Assembly: GCF_005048155.1 (NCBI RefSeq)
Contig: NZ_SUMB01000003.1
Location: 62,001 to 126,000, forward strand
Length of the DNA stretch: 64,000 bases
DNA from: Streptomyces piniterrae
GTDB taxonomy: Bacteria > Actinomycetota > Actinomycetes > Streptomycetales > Streptomycetaceae
Direction: 5' to 3'
Shown here: positions 42,999 to 51,327 of the stretch, piece after piece
How the letters are laid out: every line of letters begins with the position of its first letter
Position numbering within the stretch: position 1 is the first letter of the stretch
Translations under genes and position numbers: made by a program
Notes under the pieces: model-generated
The model's database searches: none
What the model was told of the DNA's origin: nothing
What the model saw: only the letters and a program-made list of their open reading frames with translations

Positions 42999-43073
42999 CC
43001 CCTTGCCCCCGCACCCCCATAACCCCATAAATCCTTTGCGCCGCTCCCGGCCGCCCGCGCACGATGGTGCGTC

Positions 43074-44444
43074 GTGACCTCGGACAGCCCCCCGCCTTCG
43101 CCGCCCCGCCCGACCGCACGCCGCCGCGCGGCCGCTCTGCTGCCCGACCTGGCGCCCTGGCGCTCCTCGCGCGACTTCCGGCTGATGTGGTGCGCGGGCG
43201 CGGTCACCGTCTTCGGCAGCGCGCTGACCTTCGTCGCGCTGCCGCTCCAGCTCAAGGAGCTGACCGGTTCCACGCTGGCGGTCGGCTCGCTGGGCGCCGT
43301 CGAGATCGTCCCGTTGATCGTTTTCGGTCTCTACGGCGGTGCGCTCGCGGATGCCATGGACCGCCGCCGGCTCATCGTCTGGAGCGAGGTCGCGCTCGGA
43401 CTGCTGTCCGTGCTCCTGCTGCTCAACAGCCTGCTGCCGGATCCGCTGGTATGGCCGCTGTACGTCGTCGCCGCGGCGACCAGCGCGCTGACCGGTCTGC
43501 AGCGTCCGGCACTGGATGCGATCGTGCCGCGGATCGTGCCCCATGAGCAGCTCGCCGCGGCCGCCGCGCTCAACTCGCTGCGCTGGCAGATCGGCACCAT
43601 CGCGGGCCCCGCGGTGGCCGGCGGGCTGCTGGCGTACGCCGGGCTGCGCTGGGCGTACGCGGCCGACGCCGCCACCTTCGTGATCTCCGTGGTGCTCACG
43701 CTGAGGCTGGCGCCGTCGCCCGCCTCGCACGACGCCGAGAAGCCGTCGCTCCGCGGCATCGCCGAGGGCGCGCGCTACGCCTGGAGCCGCAAGGAGCTGC
43801 TGGGCACGTACGCCATCGATCTCACCGCGATGCTGTTCGCCTTCCCGCTGGCGATCTTCCCGTTCCTCGCCGACGAGCTGGACGCCCCGTGGGCTCTGGG
43901 GTTGATGTACGCGGCGCTGCCCGCCGGGTCACTGCTGGTCAGTCTGACCAGTGGGTGGACGTCACGTGTCCACCGGCAGGGCCGTGCGGTGGTGCTGGCG
44001 GCCGCCGCCTGGGGGCTGGCGATGGCTGCGGCCGGGCGGATGCACAGCATCTGGCTGGTGCTGCTGTTCCTGACGGTGGCCGGCTCCTGCGACATGATCA
44101 GCGGCATCTTCCGGTCGGCGATGTGGAACCAGACGATCCCCGACGAGCTGCGCGGCCGGCTGGCCGGCATCGAGCTGCTGTCGTATTCGGTGGGCCCGCA
44201 GCTGGGCCAGGTCCGGGTCGGCGGGATGGCCGCGCTGACCAGCGTACGGACGTCGGTGTGGGCGGGCGGTGTGCTGTGCTTCGGCGCGGTCGGGCTGCTG
44301 GCGCTGGGGCTGCCGAAGCTGCTGGCGTACGACGCGCGGACGGATGAGCACGCGCGGCGGCTGCGCGAGCGGCGGTCGGGCGGGGGCGGCGCCCGCACCG
44401 AGGAGGCCGTCCAGGCCCCCGACGCCGACCCGGCCACCGCCTGA
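43074..44444 (+). CDS. MFS transporter (EntS/MFS_3-like)
   Basis: A 456-residue, 12-helix transporter. It opens with a Pro/Arg-rich tail and then PWRSSRDFRLMWCAGAVTVFGSALTFVALPLQL, the MFS_3/EntS pattern. GLYGGALADAMDRRRLIVWSE is motif A. IPDELRGRLAGIELLSYSVGPQLGQVRVG is the loop 10-11 feature of this subfamily. Such proteins usually export siderophores or drugs. The GntR-type operator upstream suggests a role linked to the sialic-acid genes, perhaps sugar movement; that is inference. The start is GTG 43074; no strong ribosome site is visible. Confidence 0.8.
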   Translation: MTSDSPPPSPPRPTARRRAAALLPDLAPWRSSRDFRLMWCAGAVTVFGSALTFVALPLQLKELTGSTLAVGSLGAVEIVPLIVFGLYGGALADAMDRRRLIVWSEVALGLLSVLLLLNSLLPDPLVWPLYVVAAATSALTGLQRPALDAIVPRIVPHEQLAAAAALNSLRWQIGTIAGPAVAGGLLAYAGLRWAYAADAATFVISVVLTLRLAPSPASHDAEKPSLRGIAEGARYAWSRKELLGTYAIDLTAMLFAFPLAIFPFLADELDAPWALGLMYAALPAGSLLVSLTSGWTSRVHRQGRAVVLAAAAWGLAMAAAGRMHSIWLVLLFLTVAGSCDMISGIFRSAMWNQTIPDELRGRLAGIELLSYSVGPQLGQVRVGGMAALTSVRTSVWAGGVLCFGAVGLLALGLPKLLAYDARTDEHARRLRERRSGGGGARTEEAVQAPDADPATA

Positions 44445-44465
44445 CCAGGCCCCGACCACGGCACC

Positions 44466-44515
44466 CAGTGGTCACATGCCAGTGGTTACATGGCCGACTG
44501 GTCACCTGGTCACCT
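44466..44515. repeat. Clustered TGGTCAC/TGGTTAC repeats
   Basis: TGGTCACATG, TGGTTACATG, TGGTCACC and TGGTCACC follow within 50 bp in the MFS / small-gene convergent gap. Possible binding site or decayed repeat; no further evidence. Confidence 0.4.
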
Positions 44516-44552
44516 CACCATGCTCCCGCCCGGTCAGGCGGGAGCAAGCCTG

Positions 44553-44789
44553 TCAGCTGCCGTCGCCCGTCTCGTCGGCCCGGCCCTTGTCGTGCCACTT
44601 CGGGTCGGTTTCCCACTCCAGATTGCGTTCCTGGGCGGTTTGCATGGCGTGCTCCGCCTCCTCGCGGGTCGCGTACGGGCCGAACCGGTCGGCGGCGCGG
44701 CACTGCGGCCCCTCCTCGACCGTCGCGTGTTTGAGGCAGTAGAACCACTCGCCGGGCTTGCCGACCGTACGCCTCTTGAACAGCGCCAT
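44553..44789 (-). CDS. Small conserved hypothetical protein
   Basis: Seventy-eight residues, [56 protein letters not shown] and an acidic tail. It has two Cys residues (WFYCLKH and PQCRAAD) and a [18 protein letters not shown] segment resembling the SPOR-like/WGxYxTxEEA motif of small streptomycete proteins. AGGAGG precedes ATG 44789. It is soluble with unknown role, and divergent from map. Confidence 0.7.
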   Translation of the reverse strand: MALFKRRTVGKPGEWFYCLKHATVEEGPQCRAADRFGPYATREEAEHAMQTAQERNLEWETDPKWHDKGRADETGDGS

Positions 44790-44856
44790 TGCCGCCTCCT
44801 GTGGATGGCTCCAGTGCCGCCATCCTGCCCGACGGGCCGCGGATACACTCGCTGAT

Positions 44857-45714
44857 ATGTCTGGCCAGTCGCTTCTTGTTCCGGGGACCATCTCCCCCAC
44901 CCGCCCCGTCCCCTCCTCGATCCCGCGTCCCGAGTACGTCGGGAAGGACGCGCCCACCCCGTACACGGGGCCCGAGGTGCAGGACGCCGAAACGATCGAG
45001 CGGATGCGGATCGCCGGCCGGATCGCCGCGCAGGCGATGGAGGAGGCCGCCAAGCTGATCGCGCCGGGTGTGACCACGGATGAACTGGACCGTGTCGCCC
45101 ACGAGTTCATGTGCGACCACGGCGCCTACCCCTCCACGCTCGGCTACCGCGGCTTCCCCAAGTCGCTGTGCTCGTCGCTGAACGAGGTCATCTGCCACGG
45201 CATCCCGGACTCCACCGTCCTCAAGGACGGCGACATCGTGAACCTGGACGTCACCGCGTACATCAACGGTGTGCACGGCGACAACAACGCCACGTACCTG
45301 TGCGGCGACGTGGACGAGGAGTCGAAGCTGCTCGTCGAGCGCACCCGTGAGGCGCTCAACCGCGCGATCAAGGCCGTCAGGCCGGGCCGTCAGATCAACA
45401 TCATCGGCCGGGTCATCGAGTCGTACGCCAAGCGGTTCGGTTACGGCGTGGTCCGTGACTTCACCGGTCACGGCATCAACTCGTCCTTCCACTCCGGCCT
45501 GATCGTTCCGCACTACGACAGCCCGCACCACACCACCGACATCAAGCCCGGTATGACCTTCACGATCGAGCCGATGCTGACGCTGGGCACGCACGACTAC
45601 GACATGTGGGACGACGGCTGGACGGTCGTGACCAAGGACCGCAGGCGGACCGCGCAGTTCGAGCACACGCTGGTGGTGACGGAGACCGGGACGGAGATTC
45701 TCACGCTTCCCTGA
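44857..45714 (+). CDS. map: Methionine aminopeptidase, type I
   Basis: A 285-residue dimetal aminopeptidase that removes N-terminal Met from nascent proteins. A ~40-residue N-terminal extension with PxxP-like segments ([14 protein letters not shown]) precedes the catalytic domain, as in the long actinobacterial MapA form. Metal ligands are visible in [23 protein letters not shown] (two Asp), [11 protein letters not shown] (His), FTIEPML (Glu) and [16 protein letters not shown] (Glu). The H-G-I-P-D substrate-side motif is at [12 protein letters not shown]. Cytoplasmic and housekeeping. Confidence 0.95.
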   Translation: MSGQSLLVPGTISPTRPVPSSIPRPEYVGKDAPTPYTGPEVQDAETIERMRIAGRIAAQAMEEAAKLIAPGVTTDELDRVAHEFMCDHGAYPSTLGYRGFPKSLCSSLNEVICHGIPDSTVLKDGDIVNLDVTAYINGVHGDNNATYLCGDVDEESKLLVERTREALNRAIKAVRPGRQINIIGRVIESYAKRFGYGVVRDFTGHGINSSFHSGLIVPHYDSPHHTTDIKPGMTFTIEPMLTLGTHDYDMWDDGWTVVTKDRRRTAQFEHTLVVTETGTEILTLP

Positions 45715-45806
45715 CGCGGGCGGAGCGGGGCGGGGCGGGGGCGGGGCTCGCGGGCCGGGAGGCGGTTCCGGAGCCGATTCCGGGGGCGGATTTCGGGACG
45801 GGAATT

Positions 45807-45865
45807 TTACCGACAGGGCGTCGGGAACAGGGGTAGGCTGGTTACCGACAGCCTGTCGGGAACAG
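45807..45865. promoter_or_regulatory. Two copies of a 24-bp dyad element upstream of heme oxygenase
   Basis: Copies at 45807-45830 and 45842-45865 share TTACCGACAG, then three variable bases, then GTCGGGAACAG, 35 bp apart. Each contains a CCGACAG...GTCGG dyad. They end 49 nt before the TTG start of the heme oxygenase gene and look like tandem operators of an unidentified regulator. Confidence 0.55.
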
Positions 45866-45913
45866 TCGCCCTTCTTCCGTTCCCGTCCGCTCCTCTCGGC
45901 CCGGAGGCCCGTC

Positions 45914-46597
45914 TTGGAAGCGTCCAGCCCGACCCCGCAGTCCGCACCCTTCGCGCCCTTCTCCACGGTCATCCGCACCGCGTCGCACGAGCAGCACACG
46001 GAGGCCGAGAACTCCTCGTTCATGAGCGACATGCTCGGCGGCAGGCTCGGCGTCTCGGCGTACCGGCGCTACACGGAGCAACTGTGGTTCGTCTACCGCG
46101 CGCTGGAGGACGCCTCCGAGGCGCTGGCCGAGGACCCGGTCGCGGGCCCCTTCATCCGCCCCGAGCTGGCCCGCACCGCCGAGCTGGAGCGCGACCTCAC
46201 GCATCTGGGCGGGGCGTCCTGGCGCGCGGGCCTGGAGCCGCTGCCGGCCACCGCCGCGTACGCCGACCGCGTCGCGTTCTGCGCCCGCGACTGGCCGGCC
46301 GGCTATGTCGCGCACCACTACACCCGCTATCTCGGTGACCTCTCCGGGGGCCAGGTCATCCGCGGTACGGCCGAGAAGACCTGGGGTTTCGCGCGCAAGG
46401 GCGACGGCGTGCGGTTCTACGTCTTCGAGGACATAGCCAATCCGGCCGCGTTCAAGCGCGAGTACCGGGCACTGCTGGATGCGCTGCCGGTCGACGATCT
46501 GGAGAAGCAGCGGGTGGTCGACGAGTGCAAGCGTGCGTTCGCGCTGAACACCGCGGTCTTCCGGGAGCTGGGCGAGGAGTTCCCGCTCACCGCATAG
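45914..46597 (+). CDS. hmuO: Biliverdin-producing heme oxygenase
   Basis: A 227-residue all-helical enzyme that opens heme to biliverdin, CO and Fe2+. The proximal heme-ligand His is in IRTASHEQHTEAENSSFM (about 20-37). The distal-helix signature is HHYTRYLGDLSGGQVIRG (about 136-153), with the Gly-rich kink over heme. TTG 45914 is the chosen start because CCGGAGG lies 7 nt upstream; no better ATG precedes the conserved His. It releases iron from heme and fits with the Efe iron-uptake genes 1.2 kb downstream. Twin dyad elements upstream suggest specific regulation, perhaps by heme or iron. Confidence 0.9.
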   Translation: MEASSPTPQSAPFAPFSTVIRTASHEQHTEAENSSFMSDMLGGRLGVSAYRRYTEQLWFVYRALEDASEALAEDPVAGPFIRPELARTAELERDLTHLGGASWRAGLEPLPATAAYADRVAFCARDWPAGYVAHHYTRYLGDLSGGQVIRGTAEKTWGFARKGDGVRFYVFEDIANPAAFKREYRALLDALPVDDLEKQRVVDECKRAFALNTAVFRELGEEFPLTA

Positions 46598-46660
46598 TCA
46601 TCAGCACGTAGTCATCACCGCATAGTCATCAGCACGTGGTCATCAGCGGGTAGTCAACGG
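46591..46660. repeat. 28-bp tandem repeat overlapping the heme oxygenase stop
   Basis: Copies at 46591-46618 and 46619-46646 differ at two positions, with half a copy to 46660. Each copy is itself two ~14-bp halves containing TAGTCATCA or a close variant. The stop codon lies inside the first copy. Confidence 0.7.
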
Positions 46661-46709
46661 TCGCGGCGCCGGTACCGGGGCCTGGCCGGCTCTGACCATC
46701 GGGCGGCTC

Positions 46710-47372
46710 CTACGGCGTCTCGACGCGTACCCGCCCGCCGACCGCGATCGTGCCGTCGGGATGGGGGCGGGTGAGGATCTGCGAGCCGGCGCCCTGACGG
46801 ATGTCCAGCGGGCGGCCCAGCTGATGGGTCAGCAGCAGTGCGGCGGCGCCGGTGGCCTCGTCCTCCACGATGCTGTCGCCCCGGCGCGGGAAGGCCCGCG
46901 CCCGCACCACACCGGCGGCCTCGTCCTGCCAGGCCCAGGCGTAGAGCCAGCCCTCCCCCGGCGGCGGTGCGGGCAGCGCGTCGACCTCGGCCACCGAGGC
47001 GTAGCGCTCGGTCCTGCGTCCTGGGGCCCACTCCGCTCGTCCGCGTACCCAGGTCACGTCGCCCTCGTATCCGACCGGGACCTCGCCGGCCGGCGGGCGA
47101 AGGGTGCGGGGCGGCCGCCCCAGGCTCCTCAGCAGCCAGGCGAGTCCGACGAGCGGATGCCCGGCGAAGGGGAGGCGGACGCTGGGCGTGTGGATGTCGA
47201 CGGTGCCGCGGGTGGCGTCGTCGAGGAACACGGTCTCGCTGAAGCCGAGTTCGGCGGCGAGCGCGGGCCGTGCGGCCTCGGGAACGGCCGCGCCGTCGCG
47301 TACGACTCCGAGCGGATTGCCGCCCGCGCCATCGGGTCCGCAGAACACCCGGAGAACATCAACTTTGGTCAT
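46710..47372 (-). CDS. PhzF-family isomerase/epimerase-like protein (short form)
   Basis: A 220-residue protein with the two-lobed PhzF pattern: VDVLRVFCGPDGAGGNPLGVV at the start, ELGFSETVFLDD (catalytic Glu region, about 40-51), RLPFAGHPLVG and VEDEATGAAALLLTHQLGRPLDIRQG. It is shorter than usual PhzF (about 260-300). The family covers proton-shuffling isomerases; the substrate is unknown. It is transcribed away from efeO and toward hmuO. ATG 47372 is the family start. A second, longer PhzF is at 61500. Confidence 0.8.
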   Translation of the reverse strand: MTKVDVLRVFCGPDGAGGNPLGVVRDGAAVPEAARPALAAELGFSETVFLDDATRGTVDIHTPSVRLPFAGHPLVGLAWLLRSLGRPPRTLRPPAGEVPVGYEGDVTWVRGRAEWAPGRRTERYASVAEVDALPAPPPGEGWLYAWAWQDEAAGVVRARAFPRRGDSIVEDEATGAAALLLTHQLGRPLDIRQGAGSQILTRPHPDGTIAVGGRVRVETP

Positions 47373-47776
47373 GCCGGTATTCAACAGCACTGGTCGGCAG
47401 GGGTATTCGGGGTGCGGGAGGAATGAGCGGGAGGAATGAGCGGCGGGCTCGAATTCGCCGACGCATTCGCCGCGATGCCGGCGGCCATTGCGATCACGAT
47501 GCGGTGCGGCGCGCACCGGCTCAGCGGTGACCGGATATCAGCGTCCCCGAATTCCACCGGTCATGTCTCGCATCACCCTCCGCCCCTTACCTTGACCAGT
47601 CGTTGACGGTTCCGTGACTTCGGGCCTATCAATCCGTGATCGGGCCGTAGTTGGTGAGAGCCGAATCACTGGACAGGGTGGGCAGAATTCAGGTAAGCCT
47701 CAGATAAGTTAGGTCGGCCTTAGTGGCGCAGCCCCCCGCAGTCCCGTTTCCGTATCGAAAACCGCCTGGAGCCCGT
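47373..47776. other. Intergenic region upstream of efeO
   Basis: A 404-nt gap without a supported gene. Near 47410-47440 GGGAGGAATGAGC occurs twice in direct tandem. The efeO promoter and iron boxes occupy the right-hand end. Confidence 0.5.
47689..47727. promoter_or_regulatory. Tandem DtxR/IdeR-type iron boxes before efeO
   Basis: TCAGGTAAGCCTCAGATAA (47689-47707) matches 15 of 19 positions of the DtxR consensus family (TTAGGTWAGSCTWACCTAA). A second half-conserved box with TTAGGT and CCTTA follows at 47709-47727. Iron-loaded DmdR/IdeR would repress the efe operon through these sites. Confidence 0.65.
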
Positions 47777-48925
47777 ATGCGAGCCCTTCGCTCCTCGACC
47801 GTCGCCGCCATCGCCGTGGCCGCGACCCTCACCGCCGTCGCCGGCTGCGCCGAGAAGAACGACAGCAAGGGGGGCGGCGGGAAGGGTGCCGTCGAGGTGA
47901 CCGCGTCCGACACCGCGTGCGAGCTCTCCAAGAAGGAGTTCCCCGCCGGACATGTCCGGTTCGCGGTGAAGAACAAGGGCTCCAAGGTCACCGAGGTGTA
48001 CATCTACGCGGCCGGCGACCGGATCGTCACCGAGCGGGAGAACATCGGCCCCGGCACCAGCACCGAGATCACCGCCGAGATCAAGGCCGGTTCGTACGAG
48101 GTCGCCTGCAAGCCCGGCATGAAGGGCGACGGCATCCGCCAGAAGGTGACCGCGACCGGCAAGGGTGGCGCGGCCGTCAAGCGTGACCCGAAGCTGGACG
48201 CCGCGGTCGCCGCGTACCGCAAGTACGTCCAGGAGCAGGCGGACGAGACGCTGCCGCTGGCGCAGAAGTTCGCCGACGCGGTGAAGGACGGCGATGTCGA
48301 CGCCGCGAAGAAGGCGTACGCCGTCTCGCGCATCGGCTGGGAGCGCACCGAGCCGGTCGCGGAGTCCTTCGGTGACATCGACCCGAAGGTCGACATCCGC
48401 GAGGACGGCCTGAAGAAGGGCCAGAAGTGGACCGGCTGGCACAAGCTGGAGAAGTCCCTGTGGGAGACGAAGAAGATCTCCGGGGATGACGAGAAGCTCG
48501 CCGACAAGCTGATCGAGGACCTCAAGGACTGGAAGAAGCGGGTCGGCACCGCCGAGATCAACCCCACCACCATGGCCAATGGCGCCAAGGAGCTGCTGGA
48601 CGAGGTCTACACCGGCAAGGTGACCGGTGAGGAGGAGCGCTACAGCCACACCGACCTGGTCGACTTCAAGGCCAATGTCGAGGGTGCGCAGAAGGCGTAC
48701 GAGCTGCTGAAGCCGGTCGCCAAGAAGAACGACCCGGCGCTGGTCAAGGAACTCGACAGGCAGTTCACGGCGATCGGCGAGCTGCTGGACGAGTACCGCG
48801 AGGGCGACGGCTTCGTCTCGTACGACACCGTGTCCAAGGCTGACCAGAAGAAGCTCTCCGATGGCGTCAGCGCGCTGGCCGAGCCGATTTCGAAGCTGGC
48901 CGCCGCAGTGGTCACCGCCAAGTAG
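47777..48925 (+). CDS. efeO: EfeO: iron-uptake M75/cupredoxin lipoprotein
   Basis: A 382-residue exported lipoprotein (signal SSTVAAIAVAATLTAVAGC, lipobox AVAGC). The N-terminal cupredoxin-like domain (about 30-135) includes FAVKNKGSKVTEVYIY and EVACKPGM. The C-terminal imelysin/peptidase-M75 domain has the HxxE metal motif in GWHKLEKSLW (about 220). It binds and delivers ferric/ferrous iron to EfeB/EfeU at the cell surface. It is first of the EfeOBU operon behind iron boxes. Confidence 0.93.
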   Translation: MRALRSSTVAAIAVAATLTAVAGCAEKNDSKGGGGKGAVEVTASDTACELSKKEFPAGHVRFAVKNKGSKVTEVYIYAAGDRIVTERENIGPGTSTEITAEIKAGSYEVACKPGMKGDGIRQKVTATGKGGAAVKRDPKLDAAVAAYRKYVQEQADETLPLAQKFADAVKDGDVDAAKKAYAVSRIGWERTEPVAESFGDIDPKVDIREDGLKKGQKWTGWHKLEKSLWETKKISGDDEKLADKLIEDLKDWKKRVGTAEINPTTMANGAKELLDEVYTGKVTGEEERYSHTDLVDFKANVEGAQKAYELLKPVAKKNDPALVKELDRQFTAIGELLDEYREGDGFVSYDTVSKADQKKLSDGVSALAEPISKLAAAVVTAK

Positions 48926-48967
48926 TCCGTCGCCGGACAGCGAGACAGAAGGGGACAAGGGGTCACG

Positions 48968-50287
48968 ATGACGACCGACGGTACGCAGCAGGGAACGGCG
49001 GACGACGCGGTTGACGAGGGCACGGTGTCCAGCGGGGCGCCGTCCCGGCGTGCGCTGCTCGGCTGGGGCGGTGCGGGGCTGGCGCTCGGCGCGGTCGCGG
49101 CCGGCGGTACGGCCGCGGCGCTGCGCACCGGCAGCGACGCCCAGCCGGCCGCCGCGGACGCCACCGCGGGCTCCGCGGTCGCCTTCCACGGCGCGCACCA
49201 GGCCGGTATCGCCACCGCCGTCCAGGACCGGCTGCACTTCGCCGCGTTCGACGTCACCACCGATGACCGCGACGAGCTGATCGCGCTGCTCAAGGAGTGG
49301 ACGAAGGCGGCGGCGCTGATGACCTCGGGCGCCGCGGTCGGTGGCGGCGCGGTCGGCGGGCTCGCCGAGGCGCCGCCGGACGACACCGGCGAGGCGCTCG
49401 GCCTGCCGCCGTCCCGGCTCACCCTCACCTTCGGTATCGGCCCGACGCTGTTCGAGAAGGACGGCAAGGACCGGTTCGGCATCAAGGACCGGCGGCCCGA
49501 CGCGCTGATCGACCTGCCGCAGTTCCCCGGCGACAACCTCGACAAGACGCGCAGCGGCGGTGATCTGTGCATCCAGGCCTGCGCGGACGATCCGCAGGTC
49601 GCGGTGCACGCGATCCGCAACCTCGCCCGGATCGGCTTCGGCAGGATCGTGATGCGCTGGTCGCAGCTGGGCTTCGGGAAGACCTCGTCGACGACGCCGG
49701 AGGCGCAGACCCCGCGCAACATGATGGGCTTCAAGGACGGCACCCGGAACATCGCGGGCACCGATGCCGCGGCGCTGAAGAAGCATGTGTGGGTGTCCGA
49801 GAAGGACGGCCCTGAGTGGATGGTGGGCGGCTCGTATCTCGTCGCCCGGCGGATCCGGATGCATATCGAGATCTGGGACCGCACCTCGCTCAAGGAGCAG
49901 GAGGACATCATCGGCCGGGACAAGGGCGAGGGTGCTCCGATCGGCAAGAAGCGCGAGCGGGACGAGCCGAACCTGAAGGCGATGCTGCCCGACGCGCATG
50001 TGCGGCTGGCGCACCCGGACAGCAACGGCGGGGCGAGGATCCTGCGCCGCGGCTACTCCTTCACGGACGGTACGGACGGGCTGGGGCGGCTGGACGCCGG
50101 GCTGTTCTTCCTGGCGTACCAGCGGGATGTGCAGGACGGGTTCGTCCCGATCCAGAAGCGGCTGGCGAGCATCGACACGCTCAACGAGTACATCCAGCAC
50201 GTCGGTTCGGGCATTTTCGCGGTGCCGCCGGGTGTCCGCGACAAGAACGACTGGTGGGGCCGGGAGCTTTTCGCCCGGTCCGCCTGA
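48968..50287 (+). CDS. efeB: EfeB: Tat-exported DyP-type heme peroxidase
   Basis: A 439-residue DyP peroxidase. A Tat signal (SRRALLGWGGAGLALGAV) follows a ~30-residue polar tail. The family GxxDG motif appears as GFKDGTRNI (about 254-262, catalytic Asp). The proximal heme His is in DAHVRLAHPDSN. FFLAYQRDVQDGFVPIQKRLA closes the fold. In EfeUOB systems it oxidises ferrous iron or takes iron from heme. It lies 42 nt after efeO in the same operon. Confidence 0.93.
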   Translation: MTTDGTQQGTADDAVDEGTVSSGAPSRRALLGWGGAGLALGAVAAGGTAAALRTGSDAQPAAADATAGSAVAFHGAHQAGIATAVQDRLHFAAFDVTTDDRDELIALLKEWTKAAALMTSGAAVGGGAVGGLAEAPPDDTGEALGLPPSRLTLTFGIGPTLFEKDGKDRFGIKDRRPDALIDLPQFPGDNLDKTRSGGDLCIQACADDPQVAVHAIRNLARIGFGRIVMRWSQLGFGKTSSTTPEAQTPRNMMGFKDGTRNIAGTDAAALKKHVWVSEKDGPEWMVGGSYLVARRIRMHIEIWDRTSLKEQEDIIGRDKGEGAPIGKKRERDEPNLKAMLPDAHVRLAHPDSNGGARILRRGYSFTDGTDGLGRLDAGLFFLAYQRDVQDGFVPIQKRLASIDTLNEYIQHVGSGIFAVPPGVRDKNDWWGRELFARSA

Positions 50288-50334
50288 TGTTGCCGAATTC
50301 CTAAGCGATCCACGAAGAAAGGGGAGGAATCGAC

Positions 50335-51327
50335 GTGTTCGGCAACTATCTGATCGGGCTGCGCGAGGGCCTGGAAGCCAGCCTCGTGGTGTGCATCCTC
50401 ATCGCCTATCTGGTCAAGACGGGCCGGCGGGAGGCTTTGCGGCCGGTCTGGATCGGTATCGGGCTCGCCGTGGTGCTGTCGTTCGGGTTCGGCGCGGCGC
50501 TGCAATTCGGTTCGCAGACGCTGACGTTCACCGCGCAGGAGGCGCTCGGCGGCTCGCTGTCGATCATCGCGGTGGGCCTGGTGACGTGGATGGTCTTCTG
50601 GATGCGGCGCACCGCGCGGCATCTGAAGGCGGAGCTGCACGGCAAGCTGGACGCGGCGCTGGCGATGGGGACCACGGCGCTGGTGGTGACCGCGTTCCTG
50701 TCGGTGGGCCGCGAGGGCCTGGAGACCGCGCTGTTCGTGTGGACCGCGGCGCAGTCCGCCCATGACGGCGTACGGCCGCTGGTCGGGGCGCTGCTGGGGC
50801 TGCTGACGTCGGTGCTGCTGGGCTGGCTGTTCTACCGCGGTGCGGTGCGCATCAACCTGGCGAAGTTCTTCACCTGGACCGGCGGCATGCTGGTGGTGGT
50901 CGCGGCGGGCGTGCTGGCGTACGGCTTCCACGACCTTCAGGAGGCGGATTTCCTGCCGGGTCTGGGCAGCAGGGCGTTCGACGTCAGCGAGCAGATTCCG
51001 GTCGACAGCTGGTACGGGACGCTGCTGAAGGGCATCTTCAACTTCCAGCCGGATCCGACCGTCCTTCAGGTCACGGTGTGGGCTCTGTATCTGATCCCCA
51101 CGCTCGTGTTCTTCTTCGCCCCCGGTAGGGTTGCGCCGAATCGTGCCACCCCGGCGGCCACCCAGTCCGCCCCGGTCGCCCCGAAGGAGCCCGAGCCCCA
51201 TGACACGCAGGTCGCCGTTCCGGGTGCCCGCAACACTGACGTCGACAGCGGCGGCGCTGGTGATATTGAGCGGGTGCATGACGGTGCACGGCGAGAAGGA
51301 GATGCTGCCGGCGGTGTCGAAGGCTGA
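50335..51327 (+). CDS. efeU: EfeU: ferrous/ferric iron permease (Ftr1-like)
   Basis: A 330-residue membrane protein with seven helices. The two REGLE iron-binding motifs are LREGLEASLVVCILI (about 8-22) and GREGLETALFVWT (about 123-135). It imports iron with EfeO and EfeB. The last ~45 residues after the final helix (GRVAPNRATPAATQS onward) are unlike the family and overlap the next gene by 128 bp in another frame, so the natural C-terminus may have been extended by loss of an earlier stop. GTG 50335 has GGGGAGG upstream. Confidence 0.92.
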   Translation: MFGNYLIGLREGLEASLVVCILIAYLVKTGRREALRPVWIGIGLAVVLSFGFGAALQFGSQTLTFTAQEALGGSLSIIAVGLVTWMVFWMRRTARHLKAELHGKLDAALAMGTTALVVTAFLSVGREGLETALFVWTAAQSAHDGVRPLVGALLGLLTSVLLGWLFYRGAVRINLAKFFTWTGGMLVVVAAGVLAYGFHDLQEADFLPGLGSRAFDVSEQIPVDSWYGTLLKGIFNFQPDPTVLQVTVWALYLIPTLVFFFAPGRVAPNRATPAATQSAPVAPKEPEPHDTQVAVPGARNTDVDSGGAGDIERVHDGARREGDAAGGVEG

